This document shows positions 32,092 through 39,962 of a stretch of 64,000 nt of DNA, piece after piece. This DNA comes from Mesorhizobium sp. (lineage in GTDB: Bacteria; Pseudomonadota; Alphaproteobacteria; Rhizobiales; Rhizobiaceae). The notes below the pieces were generated by a model. That model had not been told where the DNA came from. It worked only from the letters and a program-made list of their open reading frames with translations, and did no database searches. Location: the NCBI GenBank assembly GCA_004020875.1, contig SAPZ01000015.1:1-64000 (forward strand). The letters run 5' to 3'. Numbering within the stretch: position 1 is the stretch's first letter; every line of letters starts with the position of its first letter. A program made the translations under genes and the position numbers.

Positions 32092-32255
32092 AGGCCCCCC
32101 TGTCTGCCCTGCCGGGCATCTCCCCCTCAAGGGGGGAGATTGGATGTCGCCTTGGCTTTCGCCAATCGTTGAAGGTCAAGATTGGCCGCCGTCGGCGCAA
32201 CTGCTGATCTCCCCCCCTGAGGGGGAGATGGCCGGCAGGCCAGAGAGGGGGGCCT
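32092..32255. repeat. large palindromic repeat between proA and nadD (RIME-like)
   Basis: Outer arms AGGCCCCCC (32092-32100) and GGGGGGCCT (32247-32255) frame two further inverted blocks, GGGCATCTCCCCCTC near 32115-32128 and its counterpart near 32219-32235. Each arm also contains its own CTCCCCCTCAAGGGGGGAG-type hairpin. The composition matches the mosaic intergenic elements of rhizobia. It lies between co-oriented genes and may attenuate transcription from proA into nadD. Confidence 0.8.
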
Positions 32256-32289
32256 GGGCGCAAGCGTCAGCCTCTTAAGGCAAGCGACA

Positions 32290-33576
32290 TCAAGGCCTCA
32301 CCTGTCCCGATCCGCGCACGCGGTATTTGAACGAGGTGAGTTGCTCGACGCCGACCGGCCCGCGCGCATGCATCTTGCCGGTGGCGATACCGATCTCGGC
32401 GCCCATGCCGAACTCGCCACCATCGGCGAACTGCGTCGAGGCGTTGTGCAACAGGATCGCCGAGTCGATTTCGTTGAAGAACCGTTCCACAACCTTTGCG
32501 TCCTCGGCGACAATCGCTTCGGTGTGGTGCGAGGAGAAGGTCTCGATATGCTCGATCGCGCCGGCGACGCCGTCGACCAGCTTCACCGCGATGATGGCAT
32601 CGAGATACTCTGTCACCCAGTCGGCGTCGGTCGCCGGGCTGGCGTCGACGAAAGCTTTCATCACCTCGGCGTCGGCATGGATCTCGCAACCGGCGTCGCG
32701 CAGCGCTTCCAGGATCGGCACCAGATGCGTGGCGGCCACAGCCCGGTCAACCAGCAGCGTCTCGGCGGCGCCGCACACGCCCGTGCGCCGCATCTTGGCG
32801 TTGACCGCGATCTTGACCGCCATGTCGAGATCGGCCGAACGGTCGATATAGAGATGGCAGATGCCTTCGAGATGCGCGAAGACCGGCACCCGCGCCTCGG
32901 TCTGCACGCGACCGACCAGGCTTTTGCCGCCGCGCGGGATGATGACGTCAAGATTGCCGCTCAAGCCCTTGAGCATCTCGCCGACGGCGGTGCGGTCGGT
33001 GGTCGGCACCAGTTGGATGGCATCCTGCGGCAGGCCGGCGGCCGTCAGGCCTTCGACCATGCAGGCATGGATCGCGGCCGACGAATTGAGCGAATCCGAA
33101 CCGCCGCGCAGGATCACCGGATTGCCGGCCTTGAGGCAAAGCGCGCCGGCATCCGCCGTCACATTCGGCCGGCTCTCATAGATAACGCCGATAACGCCGA
33201 GCGGCGTGCGCACGCGCTCGATATGCAGCCCGTTCGGCCGGTCCCATTCGGCGATGACATCGCCGACCGGATCCTTGAGCGCGGCGATCTCGCGAATGCC
33301 GTCAGCCATCGCCTCGATGCGCGCAGGCGTCAGTTTCAGCCGGTCCATGAACGACCCGGAGAGCCCGGCATCCTCACCATTCGACATGTCGATGGCGTTG
33401 GCCTCGAGGATCGACTGCTCGTTGCGCAGGATGGCCTCCGCCATCGCGATAAGCGCATCATTCTTGGCCTCGGTGGAAGCAACGGCCAACGGTCGGGCAG
33501 CAGCACGGGCGCGGCGGCCGATATCGGCCATCAGCGCCACTGTGTCATCGCCGGATTTTTCATGCAGCTTCAGCAT
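32290..33576 (-). CDS. proA: gamma-glutamyl phosphate reductase
   Basis: 428 residues, standard ProA length. Aldehyde dehydrogenase-fold landmarks: PLGVIGVIYESRPNVTADAGALCLKAGNPVILRGGS and the catalytic Cys in MRRTGVCGAAETLLVD. It reduces gamma-glutamyl phosphate to glutamate semialdehyde with NADPH, step two of proline synthesis. It follows proB by 32 bases in the obgE-proB-proA group. Confidence 0.97.
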   Translation of the reverse strand: MLKLHEKSGDDTVALMADIGRRARAAARPLAVASTEAKNDALIAMAEAILRNEQSILEANAIDMSNGEDAGLSGSFMDRLKLTPARIEAMADGIREIAALKDPVGDVIAEWDRPNGLHIERVRTPLGVIGVIYESRPNVTADAGALCLKAGNPVILRGGSDSLNSSAAIHACMVEGLTAAGLPQDAIQLVPTTDRTAVGEMLKGLSGNLDVIIPRGGKSLVGRVQTEARVPVFAHLEGICHLYIDRSADLDMAVKIAVNAKMRRTGVCGAAETLLVDRAVAATHLVPILEALRDAGCEIHADAEVMKAFVDASPATDADWVTEYLDAIIAVKLVDGVAGAIEHIETFSSHHTEAIVAEDAKVVERFFNEIDSAILLHNASTQFADGGEFGMGAEIGIATGKMHARGPVGVEQLTSFKYRVRGSGQVRP

Positions 33577-33608
33577 GGTTCATCCTCCACCCCGTCATCG
33601 GTCAATAC

Positions 33609-34748
33609 TTAGTCGTCGGCCAACACTTGGTCGCCGACAACGCTTACCACAAGGTCGTCGCGATGAATCATCGCCGAACGCGCCTCGTAGCCGAGCACGT
33701 TTTCGATCTCGGCCGTCTTCAGACCCGCGATCCTTACGGCATCGGCGGCATCATAGGCAACCAGCCCGCGCGCGATCTCTCGGCCCTCCGGCGACAGGAT
33801 CGCCACCGTGTCGCCGCGCGAGAAATTGCCGCTGACCAGCTTTACGCCCGCCGGCAGCAAAGACTTGCCGGATTTCAGCGCGCCGATGGCGCCGGCATCG
33901 ACGGTGAGCCGGCCGGCCGGCTCGAGCTGCCCGGCGATCCAGGTCTTGTAGCCCTTCACCGGATTGGCGCTCGGCTTGAAGAAGGTCGCGCGCTCACCGC
34001 GTTCGATCGCCATCAGCGGCGACAGCCTCGTGCCCGAGGTGATGATCATCGCCGTGCCGGCAGCATTGGCGATCTTGCCGGCGTCGAGTTTTGTCCGCAT
34101 GCCGCCGCGCGACAGCTCGGACGCGGCGGCGCCCGCCATCGCCTCGATGTCGGGCGTGATGCGATCGACCGCCGGAATGAACTTTGCCTGCGGGTCCTTG
34201 GCCGGCGGCGCGGTGTAGAGCCCGTCGATGTCGGAAAGCAGCACAAGCAGATCCGCGCCCATCATGGTCGCCACTCGCGCGGCCAGGCGGTCATTGTCGC
34301 CATAGCGAATTTCCGAGGTCGCCACCGTGTCGTTCTCGTTGATGACCGGCACCGCCTTCATCTTGAGCAACGTCGAGATCGTCGCGCGCGCGTTGAGGTA
34401 GCGGCGGCGTTCCTCGGTGTCGCCAAGCGTCAAGAGGATCTGACCCGATTTCAGTCCATCCTTGCCGAGCGCGTCCGACCAGGCGCCGGCAAGCGCGATC
34501 TGGCCGACGGCGGCGGCGGCCTGGCTCTCCTCGAGCTTCAGCGCGCGCTTGCCGAGACCGAGAATGGTGCGGCCGAGCGCGATGGCGCCGGAGGATACGA
34601 CCAGCACTTCCGCGCCGGCATTGGCGAGTACCGCTATGTCGTCGGCAAGCGAGGTCAGCCAGTCTCGCTTCAAGCCCGTCGCGCGGTCGACGAGTAGCGC
34701 CGAGCCGATCTTCACCGTGATGCGTTTGTAGGATTTGAGCGACTTCAT
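33609..34748 (-). CDS. proB: glutamate 5-kinase
   Basis: 379 residues: an amino-acid kinase domain (VKIGSALLVD, VVSSGAIALGRTILG, VINENDTVATSEIRYGDNDRLAARVA, GGMRTKLDAGKIA) plus a C-terminal PUA domain of about 100 residues from about residue 275, as in long ProB proteins. It phosphorylates glutamate, the committed and proline-inhibited step of proline synthesis. Its ATG overlaps the obgE stop (ATGA), so the two are translationally coupled. Confidence 0.97.
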   Translation of the reverse strand: MKSLKSYKRITVKIGSALLVDRATGLKRDWLTSLADDIAVLANAGAEVLVVSSGAIALGRTILGLGKRALKLEESQAAAAVGQIALAGAWSDALGKDGLKSGQILLTLGDTEERRRYLNARATISTLLKMKAVPVINENDTVATSEIRYGDNDRLAARVATMMGADLLVLLSDIDGLYTAPPAKDPQAKFIPAVDRITPDIEAMAGAAASELSRGGMRTKLDAGKIANAAGTAMIITSGTRLSPLMAIERGERATFFKPSANPVKGYKTWIAGQLEPAGRLTVDAGAIGALKSGKSLLPAGVKLVSGNFSRGDTVAILSPEGREIARGLVAYDAADAVRIAGLKTAEIENVLGYEARSAMIHRDDLVVSVVGDQVLADD

Positions 34749-35782
34749 CGTGATGGCTGCCAGCGCGTGTCGACGGCAGCCGGCACGGCGTCGCGGTCTT
34801 CAGCCACCACCGCCATCAAGGCCCGCAGCACCGCCTCGACGCCCTCACCGGTGACGGCCGACAGAAGCATCGGCGCGCGGCCGGCGGCGCGCTTCAGCGA
34901 GGCTGCTTTCTTCTTGCGGGCGTCGGCGTCGAGGATGTCGACTTGGCTCAGCGCGACGATCTCTGGCTTTTCCGCTAGACCGTGGCCATAGGCCTCGAGC
35001 TCGGCGCGCACCGTCTTGTAGGCCTTGCCGGGGCTTTCCTCCTGCGCCGATACCAGGTGGAGCAGCACGCGCGTGCGCTCGACATGGCCGAGGAAACGAT
35101 CGCCGATGCCGACGCCTTCATGCGCGCCCTCGATCAGGCCTGGAATGTCGGCCAGCACGAATTCGCGGCCATCGATGCGGGCGACGCCCAAGCCCGGATA
35201 GAGCGTGGTGAACGGATAGTCGGCGATCTTCGGCTTGGCCGCGGTGACGGCGGCCAGGAAAGTCGACTTGCCGGCATTGGGCAGGCCGACGAGGCCGGCA
35301 TCTGCGATCAGCTTGAGCCGGAGCCAAATGCTGAGCTCCTCGCCAGGCTGGCCGGGATTGGCGCGGCGTGGCGCCTGGTTGGTCGAGGTCTTGAAATGCT
35401 GGTTGCCGAAGCCGCCATTGCCACCCTTGGCCAGCAGGAAGCGCTGGCCGACCACGGTCAGGTCGCAGATCAGCGTCTCATTGTCCTCGGCGAAGATCTG
35501 CGTGCCGGCCGGCACTTTCAGCGTGATGTCAGCGCCCTTGGCGCCGGTCATGTTGCGGCCCATGCCGTGCATGCCGGTCTTGGCCTTGAAATGCTGCTGG
35601 TAGCGATAGTCGATCAGCGTGTTCAGCCCGTCGACCGCTTCCGCCCAGACATCGCCGCCGCGGCCGCCGTCGCCGCCATCCGGGCCGCCGAACTCGATGA
35701 ATTTCTCGCGCCGAAACGACACCGATCCGGCGCCGCCATCGCCGGAGCGGATATAAACCTTGGCCTGGTCGAGGAATTTCAT
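34745..35782 (-). CDS. obgE: Obg-family GTPase
   Basis: The ATG at 35782 (MKFLDQAKVYIRSGDGG) gives 345 residues; the upstream open frame to 35839 has no similarity. The N-terminal Gly-rich Obg fold (FGGPDGGDGGRGGDV) precedes a G domain with P-loop GLPNAGKST, switch DYPFTTLYPGLGV, DIPGLIEGAHEGVGIG and SQVDILD as the NKxD-type specificity motif. It is an essential 50S assembly and stress GTPase. It follows the rplU-rpmA region after two unrelated genes, a common alphaproteobacterial context. Confidence 0.96.
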   Translation of the reverse strand: MKFLDQAKVYIRSGDGGAGSVSFRREKFIEFGGPDGGDGGRGGDVWAEAVDGLNTLIDYRYQQHFKAKTGMHGMGRNMTGAKGADITLKVPAGTQIFAEDNETLICDLTVVGQRFLLAKGGNGGFGNQHFKTSTNQAPRRANPGQPGEELSIWLRLKLIADAGLVGLPNAGKSTFLAAVTAAKPKIADYPFTTLYPGLGVARIDGREFVLADIPGLIEGAHEGVGIGDRFLGHVERTRVLLHLVSAQEESPGKAYKTVRAELEAYGHGLAEKPEIVALSQVDILDADARKKKAASLKRAAGRAPMLLSAVTGEGVEAVLRALMAVVAEDRDAVPAAVDTRWQPSR

Positions 35783-35932
35783 CGTTTCGAGTTTCTGCTG
35801 TTGCGCTTGCGGGATTGCTCTAAACCAAGGCGAGGTCAAGGGCGAGGCCCGTTTTGCGACTAAAGCGCCGGGTGCCCTTTTGCCAAGGACACGGTAGCAC
35901 TGTTACGGGGACGTGACTGGAGGGGCACAGGA

Positions 35933-36796
35933 ATGAAGATCGTCACCTACAACATCCAGTATGGCATCGGCCTTGACGGCAAATACGATGTCGGCCGCAT
36001 CGCCGATGCCGTGCGCGGCGCCGATGTGATCGCGCTGCAGGAAGTGACCCGCAATAACCCGCGCAATGGCGGTCGCGACATGGTGGCCGAGATCTGCGAG
36101 GCGCTGCCCGAATATTTCGCCGCCTATGGCAGCAATTTCGAGGTCAATATCGGCTCGCGCCTGGAGAACGGCCGCGCCATATCGACCTCCTTCCAACTCG
36201 GCAACATGGTGCTGTCGACGACGCCCATTCATCTGTCGCGCAATCTCCTTCTGCCGCGCAGCCGCAGCCTCGAGACCATGAACTTCCAGCGTGGCGCGCT
36301 CGAGGCGCTGGTCGAGACGCCGCTTGGCTTCATCCGCTTCTACTCCACCCATCTAGACCATCGCAGCCCGGTCGAGCGCCAGGGCCAGATCCGTTTCCTG
36401 CGCCAGCGCCTTCTGAACTACGCGCTGGAGGGCGGCGGCCTGTCGGGCATTCCCGAGATCGGCCTGCCGGACCTGCCCTACCCGGAAGCCTTCGTCGTCA
36501 TGGGCGACTTCAACATGCTGCCGGGGTCGTCCGAATATGTCGAGCTTGCCGGCCGCCCGGATCATGAGTTCGGCATGCCGCTGACCGCCGATCTCGCCGT
36601 CGACGTCGCCCAGCGTCTTGCCGTTGCCGACCTCGTCACATGGGTCGATCCTGAACGGCCTGCCGACAAAAGCCGCCATAAATGCATCGACTACATCTTC
36701 ACCAGCGCCTCGCTCGCCAGATCGCTGAAGCGCCTATGGTCCGATAGCAACGCCGTCGGCTCCGACCACTTGCCGCTCTGGGCCGAACTAAGCTGA
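35933..36796 (+). CDS. endonuclease/exonuclease/phosphatase (EEP) family protein
   Basis: 287 residues. All EEP metal and catalytic positions are visible: Asn in VTYNIQYGIG, Glu in VIALQEVTRN, His in STHLDHRS, Asp/Asn in VMGDFNMLPGS and the C-terminal SDHLPLWAEL. No signal peptide is present, so it is cytoplasmic. The family covers DNA-repair nucleases, sphingomyelinases and inositol phosphatases; this one resembles short, uncharacterised alphaproteobacterial members. It is divergent from obgE, and its 3' end runs into a palindromic repeat. Confidence 0.88.
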   Translation: MKIVTYNIQYGIGLDGKYDVGRIADAVRGADVIALQEVTRNNPRNGGRDMVAEICEALPEYFAAYGSNFEVNIGSRLENGRAISTSFQLGNMVLSTTPIHLSRNLLLPRSRSLETMNFQRGALEALVETPLGFIRFYSTHLDHRSPVERQGQIRFLRQRLLNYALEGGGLSGIPEIGLPDLPYPEAFVVMGDFNMLPGSSEYVELAGRPDHEFGMPLTADLAVDVAQRLAVADLVTWVDPERPADKSRHKCIDYIFTSASLARSLKRLWSDSNAVGSDHLPLWAELS

Positions 36797-36804
36797 GCTT
36801 CGGA

Positions 36805-36951
36805 CGCCCCTCACCGGCCACTACGCGGCCACCTTTCCCCAACGGGAGAAGAGGTTGGCGCCGGCGCTGACCTGATCCTCTCCCCTCGGGGAGAGGTCGG
36901 ATTGCCCCCGAATTGCCCTTTGCAATTCGGCTGGCAATCCGGGTGAGGGCG
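36805..36951. repeat. palindromic repeat between convergent genes (RIME-like)
   Basis: Outer arms CGCCCCTCACC near 36805 and GGTGAGGGCG ending near 36951 flank internal hairpins, CCTCTCCCCTCGGGGAGAGG (36877-36896) and GAATTGCCCTTTGCAATTC. It fills the gap between the convergent EEP and GNAT genes and may act as a bidirectional transcription stop. Confidence 0.75.
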
Positions 36952-36978
36952 CGCCGCTTCACCCTTCCGAAGCGCCGA

Positions 36979-37566
36979 TCAATAGTGGATCCAGTTGCGA
37001 AGACTATTCCACGTCTTCCTGTCGAGCCGATACCGCTCGACCGGCACCTGGGCGGCGACGATCGAGTTCAGCATGCCCTGGCCGGCATACTGGAAGCCGC
37101 ATTTGTGGATCACCCGCCGCGAGGCCGGGTTGATCACCCGGGTCGAGGCATGCAGCACCTGGATCGAGGTCCGCTGGAAGGCGAGGTCGACCAGGGCATG
37201 CGCGGCCTCGGTGGCATAGCCCCGCTTCCAGTAGGGCTCGCCGATCCAATAGCCGAGCTCCAGGCCGCGATCGGTCGTGTTCAGGCCGGCGCAGCCGACG
37301 AAAGAGTCGTTCTCCTTGAGCGTCAGGGCATAGACGATGCCGGCGCGCCGCGACGCGGCCATGGCAAGGAACGTGCGCGCTTCCCCTTCGCCATAGGGGT
37401 GCGGCATGCGGGCCAGCATTTCGGCGACATGTCGGTTGTCAGCAAGCGTGACGAGTTGCTCGAGATCGCTCTCGCGCGGGGCGCGCATGACCAGCCGCTC
37501 GGTGGCCAGCACCGGGCAATCGATCGCGTAACTTTCGTCTTCGGTGTCTTCCGCTTCGGCAACCAT
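36979..37566 (-). CDS. GNAT-family N-acetyltransferase (RimJ/RimL-like)
   Basis: The ATG at 37566 follows GGAGG and gives 195 residues. The RimJ/RimL pattern is clear: LATERLVMRAPRESDLEQLVTLADNRHVAEML, FVGCAGLN, LELGYWIGEPYWKRGYATEAAHALVDLAF and VLHASTRVINPASRRVIHKCGFQ. The acetyl-CoA loop is KRGYAT. It may acetylate a ribosomal protein N-terminus or a small molecule. The position downstream of rplU-rpmA is conserved in rhizobia and fits a ribosome-linked role, but that is inference. Confidence 0.88.
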   Translation of the reverse strand: MVAEAEDTEDESYAIDCPVLATERLVMRAPRESDLEQLVTLADNRHVAEMLARMPHPYGEGEARTFLAMAASRRAGIVYALTLKENDSFVGCAGLNTTDRGLELGYWIGEPYWKRGYATEAAHALVDLAFQRTSIQVLHASTRVINPASRRVIHKCGFQYAGQGMLNSIVAAQVPVERYRLDRKTWNSLRNWIHY

Positions 37567-37692
37567 TTTAGTCCTCCAGGGCAAGAAAAAATGACAAAGG
37601 AGAGAGGGCAAGCCCATCTCTCCTGATCCTTTTCCTGGCCTGGCCAGACACCGGTTCCCGAGATGGGCGCCGGTGTTATGGTGCGGAACCGG

Positions 37693-37962
37693 CTACTCCG
37701 CTGCTTTGGTAATCGGGTTCACCGATACGTAGGTTCGGCCGTTGGCTTTTTTGTTGAAGGTGACTGCGCCGGCTTCGAGCGCAAAAAGGGTGTGGTCCGT
37801 GCCCATGCCAACATTGGTGCCCGGATGCCATTGCGTGCCGCGCTGACGAATGATGATGTTCCCGGCGACGACGGCTTCGCCGCCGAACTTCTTCACGCCC
37901 AGACGCTTGGAGTGCGAATCGCGACCATTGCGCGACGAACCGCCAGCTTTCTTGTGTGCCAT
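37693..37962 (-). CDS. rpmA: 50S ribosomal protein bL27
   Basis: 89 residues, MAHKKAGGSSRNGRDSHSKRLGVKKFGGE, the fully conserved bL27 start; the basic N-terminal arm reaches the peptidyl-transferase centre. IIIRQRGTQWHPGTNVGMGTDHTLFAL also matches. It follows rplU in the usual order. Confidence 0.99.
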   Translation of the reverse strand: MAHKKAGGSSRNGRDSHSKRLGVKKFGGEAVVAGNIIIRQRGTQWHPGTNVGMGTDHTLFALEAGAVTFNKKANGRTYVSVNPITKAAE

Positions 37963-38061
37963 TTGACTAACTCCGATGCGCCCTGAGGCGCTTGAATGGT
38001 CTTATGAACGCGTTCGCGTTCCGTTTCAAGTCCGTACCGGCGACGATCGTCGCCGGAAAAA

Positions 38062-38751
38062 TTACTTCTTCGCCAGTTCCTTGGCCTGCTCGCGCCAGTC
38101 CTTGATCTGGTCGGCGCTGAACGGCATGTGCTCGTCGATCTTGGCGACGTCCTTGTCGCTGAGCTTGGCAAGCTGCGCGAAGGTGACGATGCCCTGCTCG
38201 GCGAGGTCCTTCGCCGCGACCGGGCCGATGCCCTTGATCACGGTCAGGTCATCCGGCTCGCCCTTCGGGGACTTGAACAGCGGCGCGGCCTTTGCCTCTT
38301 CGCCGGCAGCGGCCTCAGCCTTGGTTTCCTTCTTGGCCTTCGGCTCCTTCGCAGCCACCTCGGCCTTCGCCTCGGCGACTTCAGCCTTGGCCTCTGCCTT
38401 TGCTTCCGGCTTCGCGGCCTTCTTCGACGGCTTGGCGCCACCCAGCAGGATCTCGGCGATCCGGACGGTGGTCAGAAGCTGGCGGTGGCCGATCTTGCGG
38501 CGCGAATTCTGGCGGCGGCGCTTCTTGAAAGCGATGACGGTGCGGTTCTTGCCCTGCTCGACGACTTCCGCCGTGACCAGAGCGCCATCGACGAACGGCG
38601 CGCCGAAGGTGACATTCTCGCCCTCGCCATGCGCGAGCACATTGCCGATCTCGACGATATCGCCGACCTTGGCTTCGACTTTCTCGATCTTCAGGAGATC
38701 GTTGGCGGCGACGCGATACTGCTTGCCGCCCGTTTTGATGACTGCGAACAT
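38062..38751 (-). CDS. rplU: 50S ribosomal protein bL21 with C-terminal extension
   Basis: The ATG at 38751 (MFAVIKTGGKQYRVAAND) gives 229 residues, more than double the usual 100-105. Residues 1-103 are a normal bL21, with GKNRTVIAFKKRRRQNSRRKIGHRQ as rRNA-binding part. Residues about 110-170 form an Ala/Lys/Glu-rich linker. Residues about 172-229 form a helix-hairpin-helix-like domain, DDLTVIKGIGPVAAKDLAEQGIVTFAQLAKLSDKDVAKID, of the type found in NADH dehydrogenase-associated and DNA-binding proteins. Such tails occur in Rhizobiales bL21, as far as I recall. Its job is unknown. Confidence 0.96.
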   Translation of the reverse strand: MFAVIKTGGKQYRVAANDLLKIEKVEAKVGDIVEIGNVLAHGEGENVTFGAPFVDGALVTAEVVEQGKNRTVIAFKKRRRQNSRRKIGHRQLLTTVRIAEILLGGAKPSKKAAKPEAKAEAKAEVAEAKAEVAAKEPKAKKETKAEAAAGEEAKAAPLFKSPKGEPDDLTVIKGIGPVAAKDLAEQGIVTFAQLAKLSDKDVAKIDEHMPFSADQIKDWREQAKELAKK

Positions 38752-39083
38752 TTTTTGCCTTTCGCTGTTCGGTCGGCCTCTATGAACCGCCTCGGGCGGT
38801 TCGGCCGTCTTTTTGTCAGTCTGCGGGTTCAAAAAACAAGCGGCGCGGAAGAGCCTCCACGCCGAATGCGGGCTGTCCCTAACCGAAGGTCGCCCCGGAG
38901 TCAAGGCAAGCAGCAGGCTTGTCCTGGACGATACCCCTTGGCCACGCCGCCGGCAAAGGAGACGCAGGCGCAGTCGGCGTCGCTTTTCTAGGAAGCTGGA
39001 ATTCGCTCGAATAGGGCCTTGTAACTCCAGCGGTCAGCCGTTATCTAGTGCGCCGCGCCGGCAACGGCCGACCATGACCTCGC
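38752..39083. other. 332-bp gap upstream of rplU
   Basis: No gene is supported. It should contain the rplU-rpmA promoter and leader on the minus strand, including the hairpin at 38784-38802, and the upstream region of the tRNA gene on the plus strand. I cannot fix promoter boxes with confidence. Confidence 0.6.
38784..38802 (-). promoter_or_regulatory. leader hairpin upstream of rplU
   Basis: GAACCGCC and GGCGGTTC form a perfect 8-bp stem with a 3-base loop, 33 bases upstream of the rplU start. Flanking GGCC tracts could extend it. Its place in a ribosomal-protein leader suggests autoregulation or attenuation, but there is no direct evidence. Confidence 0.45.
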
Positions 39084-39173
39084 GGAGAGGTGGCAGAGTG
39101 GTCGAATGCACCGCACTCGAAATGCGGCATACTCGCAAGGGTATCGGGGGTTCGAATCCCTCCCTCTCCGCCA
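39084..39173 (+). tRNA. tRNA-Ser(CGA)
   Basis: A 90-nt tRNA with encoded CCA. The acceptor stem GGAGAGG (39084-39090) pairs with CCTCTCC (39163-39169), followed by discriminator G and CCA. The anticodon arm CCGCA-CTCGAAA-TGCGG (39111-39127) places CGA at 39118-39120, reading UCG serine codons. A long variable arm (CATACTCGCAAGGGTATC) confirms the class II structure of serine tRNAs. The T arm is GGGGGTTCGAATCCCTC. Confidence 0.98.
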
Positions 39174-39418
39174 TCCTGCCTCGCGCTTGCCCGCTTCGCA
39201 GGACAAGTCCGGCGAATTCTTCTCAACGCGAAGCAGGATGCCTCCGGAGCTTTAGCGAATAGGGCCGAGATCGCCCGACTTAATGCTTGGTCGGAACCAA
39301 CGCGTTTCAATCGGTCCATAGCGCGGTCGTGAAGCAGCACACATACGCGTGACAGAAATCTGGCCATCGTTGATAATGGTACGATCTCAGGAGATCATCC
39401 TGCGGAGGGTCGTTCGAC

Positions 39419-39883
39419 ATGGGCGTTGGGCGGAATCCAATGATGTCCGGTCGCTTTTCGGATCGGCTGCTGACCGCGCGAACCATTGCAGCTGCCTTGG
39501 CATTTGCGTTTTCCGTCTCACCGTCGCACGCAGCACAGCATCGTCTGCCGAGCGGTTACAAATGGGGCCGCTGCCTGCTTGTCGTTCACGGCGAGACCCG
39601 CATCTCCGGAAAATGCTCCTATCAGATCGAGCAGGGCGGCGATTTCAACATCCAGGGCCCCAACCAGGTTTTCGCCGGTATCGACTATCCTGACACGCAT
39701 AGCGGCGCTGGTGAGATGTCGAAGGATTACTGGGCCGTCGTTTACAAGGACGGAGATGCTTGGGCGGGCTATGCGAACGGAGATATTCGCGACACGCATG
39801 GCGAGGCAGGCGATTGGGGAGAGCTTCGCCGTGAAGGCGCCTGCTATATCGGGAAGGACGTCAAGGTCTGCCTTTGGCGTTGA
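39419..39883 (+). CDS. secreted protein of unknown function
   Basis: Up to 154 residues; ATGs at 39440 and 39443 (MMSGRFSD) are alternative starts. A signal peptide (TIAAALAFAFSVSPSHA-A) predicts export. The mature part is about 115 residues with four cysteines (GRCLLV, GKCSYQ, GACYIG, KVCLWR), enough for two disulfides. It is rich in Gly, Asp and aromatic residues (DYWAVVYKDGDAWAGYANGD). I do not recognise a family. It lies between tRNA-Ser and recQ in a region with few operon links. Confidence 0.68.
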   Translation: MGVGRNPMMSGRFSDRLLTARTIAAALAFAFSVSPSHAAQHRLPSGYKWGRCLLVVHGETRISGKCSYQIEQGGDFNIQGPNQVFAGIDYPDTHSGAGEMSKDYWAVVYKDGDAWAGYANGDIRDTHGEAGDWGELRREGACYIGKDVKVCLWR

Positions 39884-39962
39884 CCGGCTCAAGGCGATTG
39901 CAGGATTGGGCTCAAATAGATCGATCGATGATGGCGCGCCGCACCCTCCTACAGCAGGGCCT

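Noticed and set aside
39084..39173. integration site at the tRNA-Ser gene
   Set aside because: No repeat of the tRNA 3' end and no integrase was seen downstream.
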